NCBI GenBank assembly: GCA_945862065.1
Contig: CAMAWT010000007.1
Span: 1-64,000 of the forward strand
DNA length: 64,000 nt
Direction: 5' to 3'
From: Flavobacterium psychrophilum
GTDB taxonomy: Bacteria > Bacteroidota > Bacteroidia > Flavobacteriales > Flavobacteriaceae
The translations under genes were made by a program, and so were the position numbers. The notes beneath the pieces were generated by a model that had not been told where the DNA came from, did not search any database, and saw only the letters and a list, made by a program, of their open reading frames with translations. Below are positions 63,249-64,000 of the stretch, piece by piece. The stretch's first letter is position 1, and each line of letters opens with the position of its first letter.

Positions 63249-64000
63249 CTAAGCATTCATAATCGCTTCAATTTCATCTACTTCAATAGGAATATTTCGC
63301 ATCAAATTGAAAGGAGCTCCATTTTCTTGCACCACAACATTATCTTCCAATCGGATTCCAAAACCTTCAGCAGGAATGTAAATTCCAGGTTCTACTGTAA
63401 AAACCATATTGGCTTTCATTGGTTCATGTAGCAAACCATAATCGTGGGTGTCAAGACCCATGTGATGCGATGTTCCGTGCATAAAATATTTTTTATATGC
63501 TGGCCAATCAGGATTTTCATTTTGAACATCGGCAGTGTCAATTAATCCAAGATTAAGAAGTTCTGAAGTCATTATTTTACCAACTTCAACATGATATTGT
63601 TTCCACAAAGTGCCAACCGTAAGCATTTTAGCGGCTTCGTTTTTAACATTTAAAACAGCATTGTAAACCGCTTTTTGTCTTTCTGTAAATCGGCCAGAAA
63701 CAGGAATCATTCGGGTCATGTCACTAGAATAATTACCATACTCTGCCGCTACATCCAACAGGATTAAATCGCCTGCATGGCATTGCTGGTTGTTTTCAAT
63801 ATAATGCAAGACATTGGCGTTATTTCCTGATGCTATAATCGGCGTATAAGCAAAACCTTTTGATCGGTTTCTAATAAATTCATGAGCAAACTCTGCCTCT
63901 ATTTCATATTCCATCACGTTTGGTTTTACAAACTGCAAAACCCTACGAAATCCTTTTTCAGTTATATCACATGCCTGCTGAATCAAATCGAGTTCTTCGC
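63249..64000 (-). CDS. Aminopeptidase P family protein (5' end outside window)
   Basis: The C-terminal part of an M24 metallopeptidase that removes N-terminal residues before proline. The window holds about 250 codons, and the frame continues past the right edge (EELDLIQQAC), so the N-terminal domain and start are missing. All metal ligands are visible: two Asp in LLDVAAEYGNYSSDMTR, His in HGTSHHMGLDTHD, Glu in TVEPGIY and Glu in IRLEDNVVV. Confidence 0.93.
   Translation of the reverse strand, partial: EELDLIQQACDITEKGFRRVLQFVKPNVMEYEIEAEFAHEFIRNRSKGFAYTPIIASGNNANVLHYIENNQQCHAGDLILLDVAAEYGNYSSDMTRMIPVSGRFTERQKAVYNAVLNVKNEAAKMLTVGTLWKQYHVEVGKIMTSELLNLGLIDTADVQNENPDWPAYKKYFMHGTSHHMGLDTHDYGLLHEPMKANMVFTVEPGIYIPAEGFGIRLEDNVVVQENGAPFNLMRNIPIEVDEIEAIMNA

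Overview
The window is a chromosomal segment of a flavobacterium (Bacteroidota, Flavobacteriaceae, most like Flavobacterium). Four things point there: very AT-rich DNA; promoters with the Bacteroidota box TAnnTTTG, often with TTG about 19 bases upstream; weak or absent Shine-Dalgarno sequences; and lineage-typical genes such as a MurF-Alr fusion, a long PurF, an IPExxxVDY protein, a GT117/DUF2723 protein and an OmpA protein with thrombospondin type 3 repeats. It holds about 60 protein genes and two tRNA genes (Ala-GGC, Gln-TTG). I see no rRNA, CRISPR array, prophage or complete insertion sequence.

Layout. 0-15 kb: glyS, two tandem outer-membrane beta-barrel paralogues, asd, mscL, the tdk/murF-alr operon, a coiled acidic protein followed directly by rsmI, recJ, queD/lpxH, an enoyl-CoA hydratase, tRNA-Ala, a GH53 galactanase lipoprotein and a cysteine-rich DUF3109 protein. 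15-31 kb: an ArsR regulator, MarC, a small flavoprotein, an S41 protease with dCMP deaminase, HupE/UreJ, a TerB-like protein, fbp, an M48 protease with GNAT, aspartate kinase, a membrane phosphoesterase, a cysteine-less thioredoxin, a polysaccharide deacetylase gene broken by an amber codon, the large GT117 protein, tRNA-Gln and a double Usp protein. 31-36 kb: the rimP-nusA-infB operon, with a terminator-like hairpin in its leader.

36-42 kb is the accessory part. It has an intact YoeB-type toxin-antitoxin pair, a frameshifted REP-associated tyrosine transposase still bordered by its palindromic REP units, several other intergenic palindromes and a few lineage-specific genes among ordinary ones (aat, DUF3127, flavin reductase). 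Two inverted copies of one structured repeat (35.9 and 41.7 kb) flank this section, and a diverged third copy lies between them. 42-48 kb is the acpP-fabF-rnc-IPExxxVDY-pyk cluster; rnc has a strong terminator-like hairpin inside its first 20 codons. 48-64 kb: purN, rnhA, a PfkB kinase, purF, sodA, AddA-like and AddB-like genes separated by kbl and an OmpA protein, an alpha/beta hydrolase, a second toxin-antitoxin locus whose toxin is broken, and an aminopeptidase P cut by the window edge.

No single new multi-gene defence or metabolic system stands out. The strongest unexplained signals are the structured intergenic repeat families, the RAYT/REP remnant, hairpins in the rnc and rimP transcripts, two genes broken where a tryptophan codon appears to have become a stop, and a thioredoxin-fold protein that has lost its CxxC.
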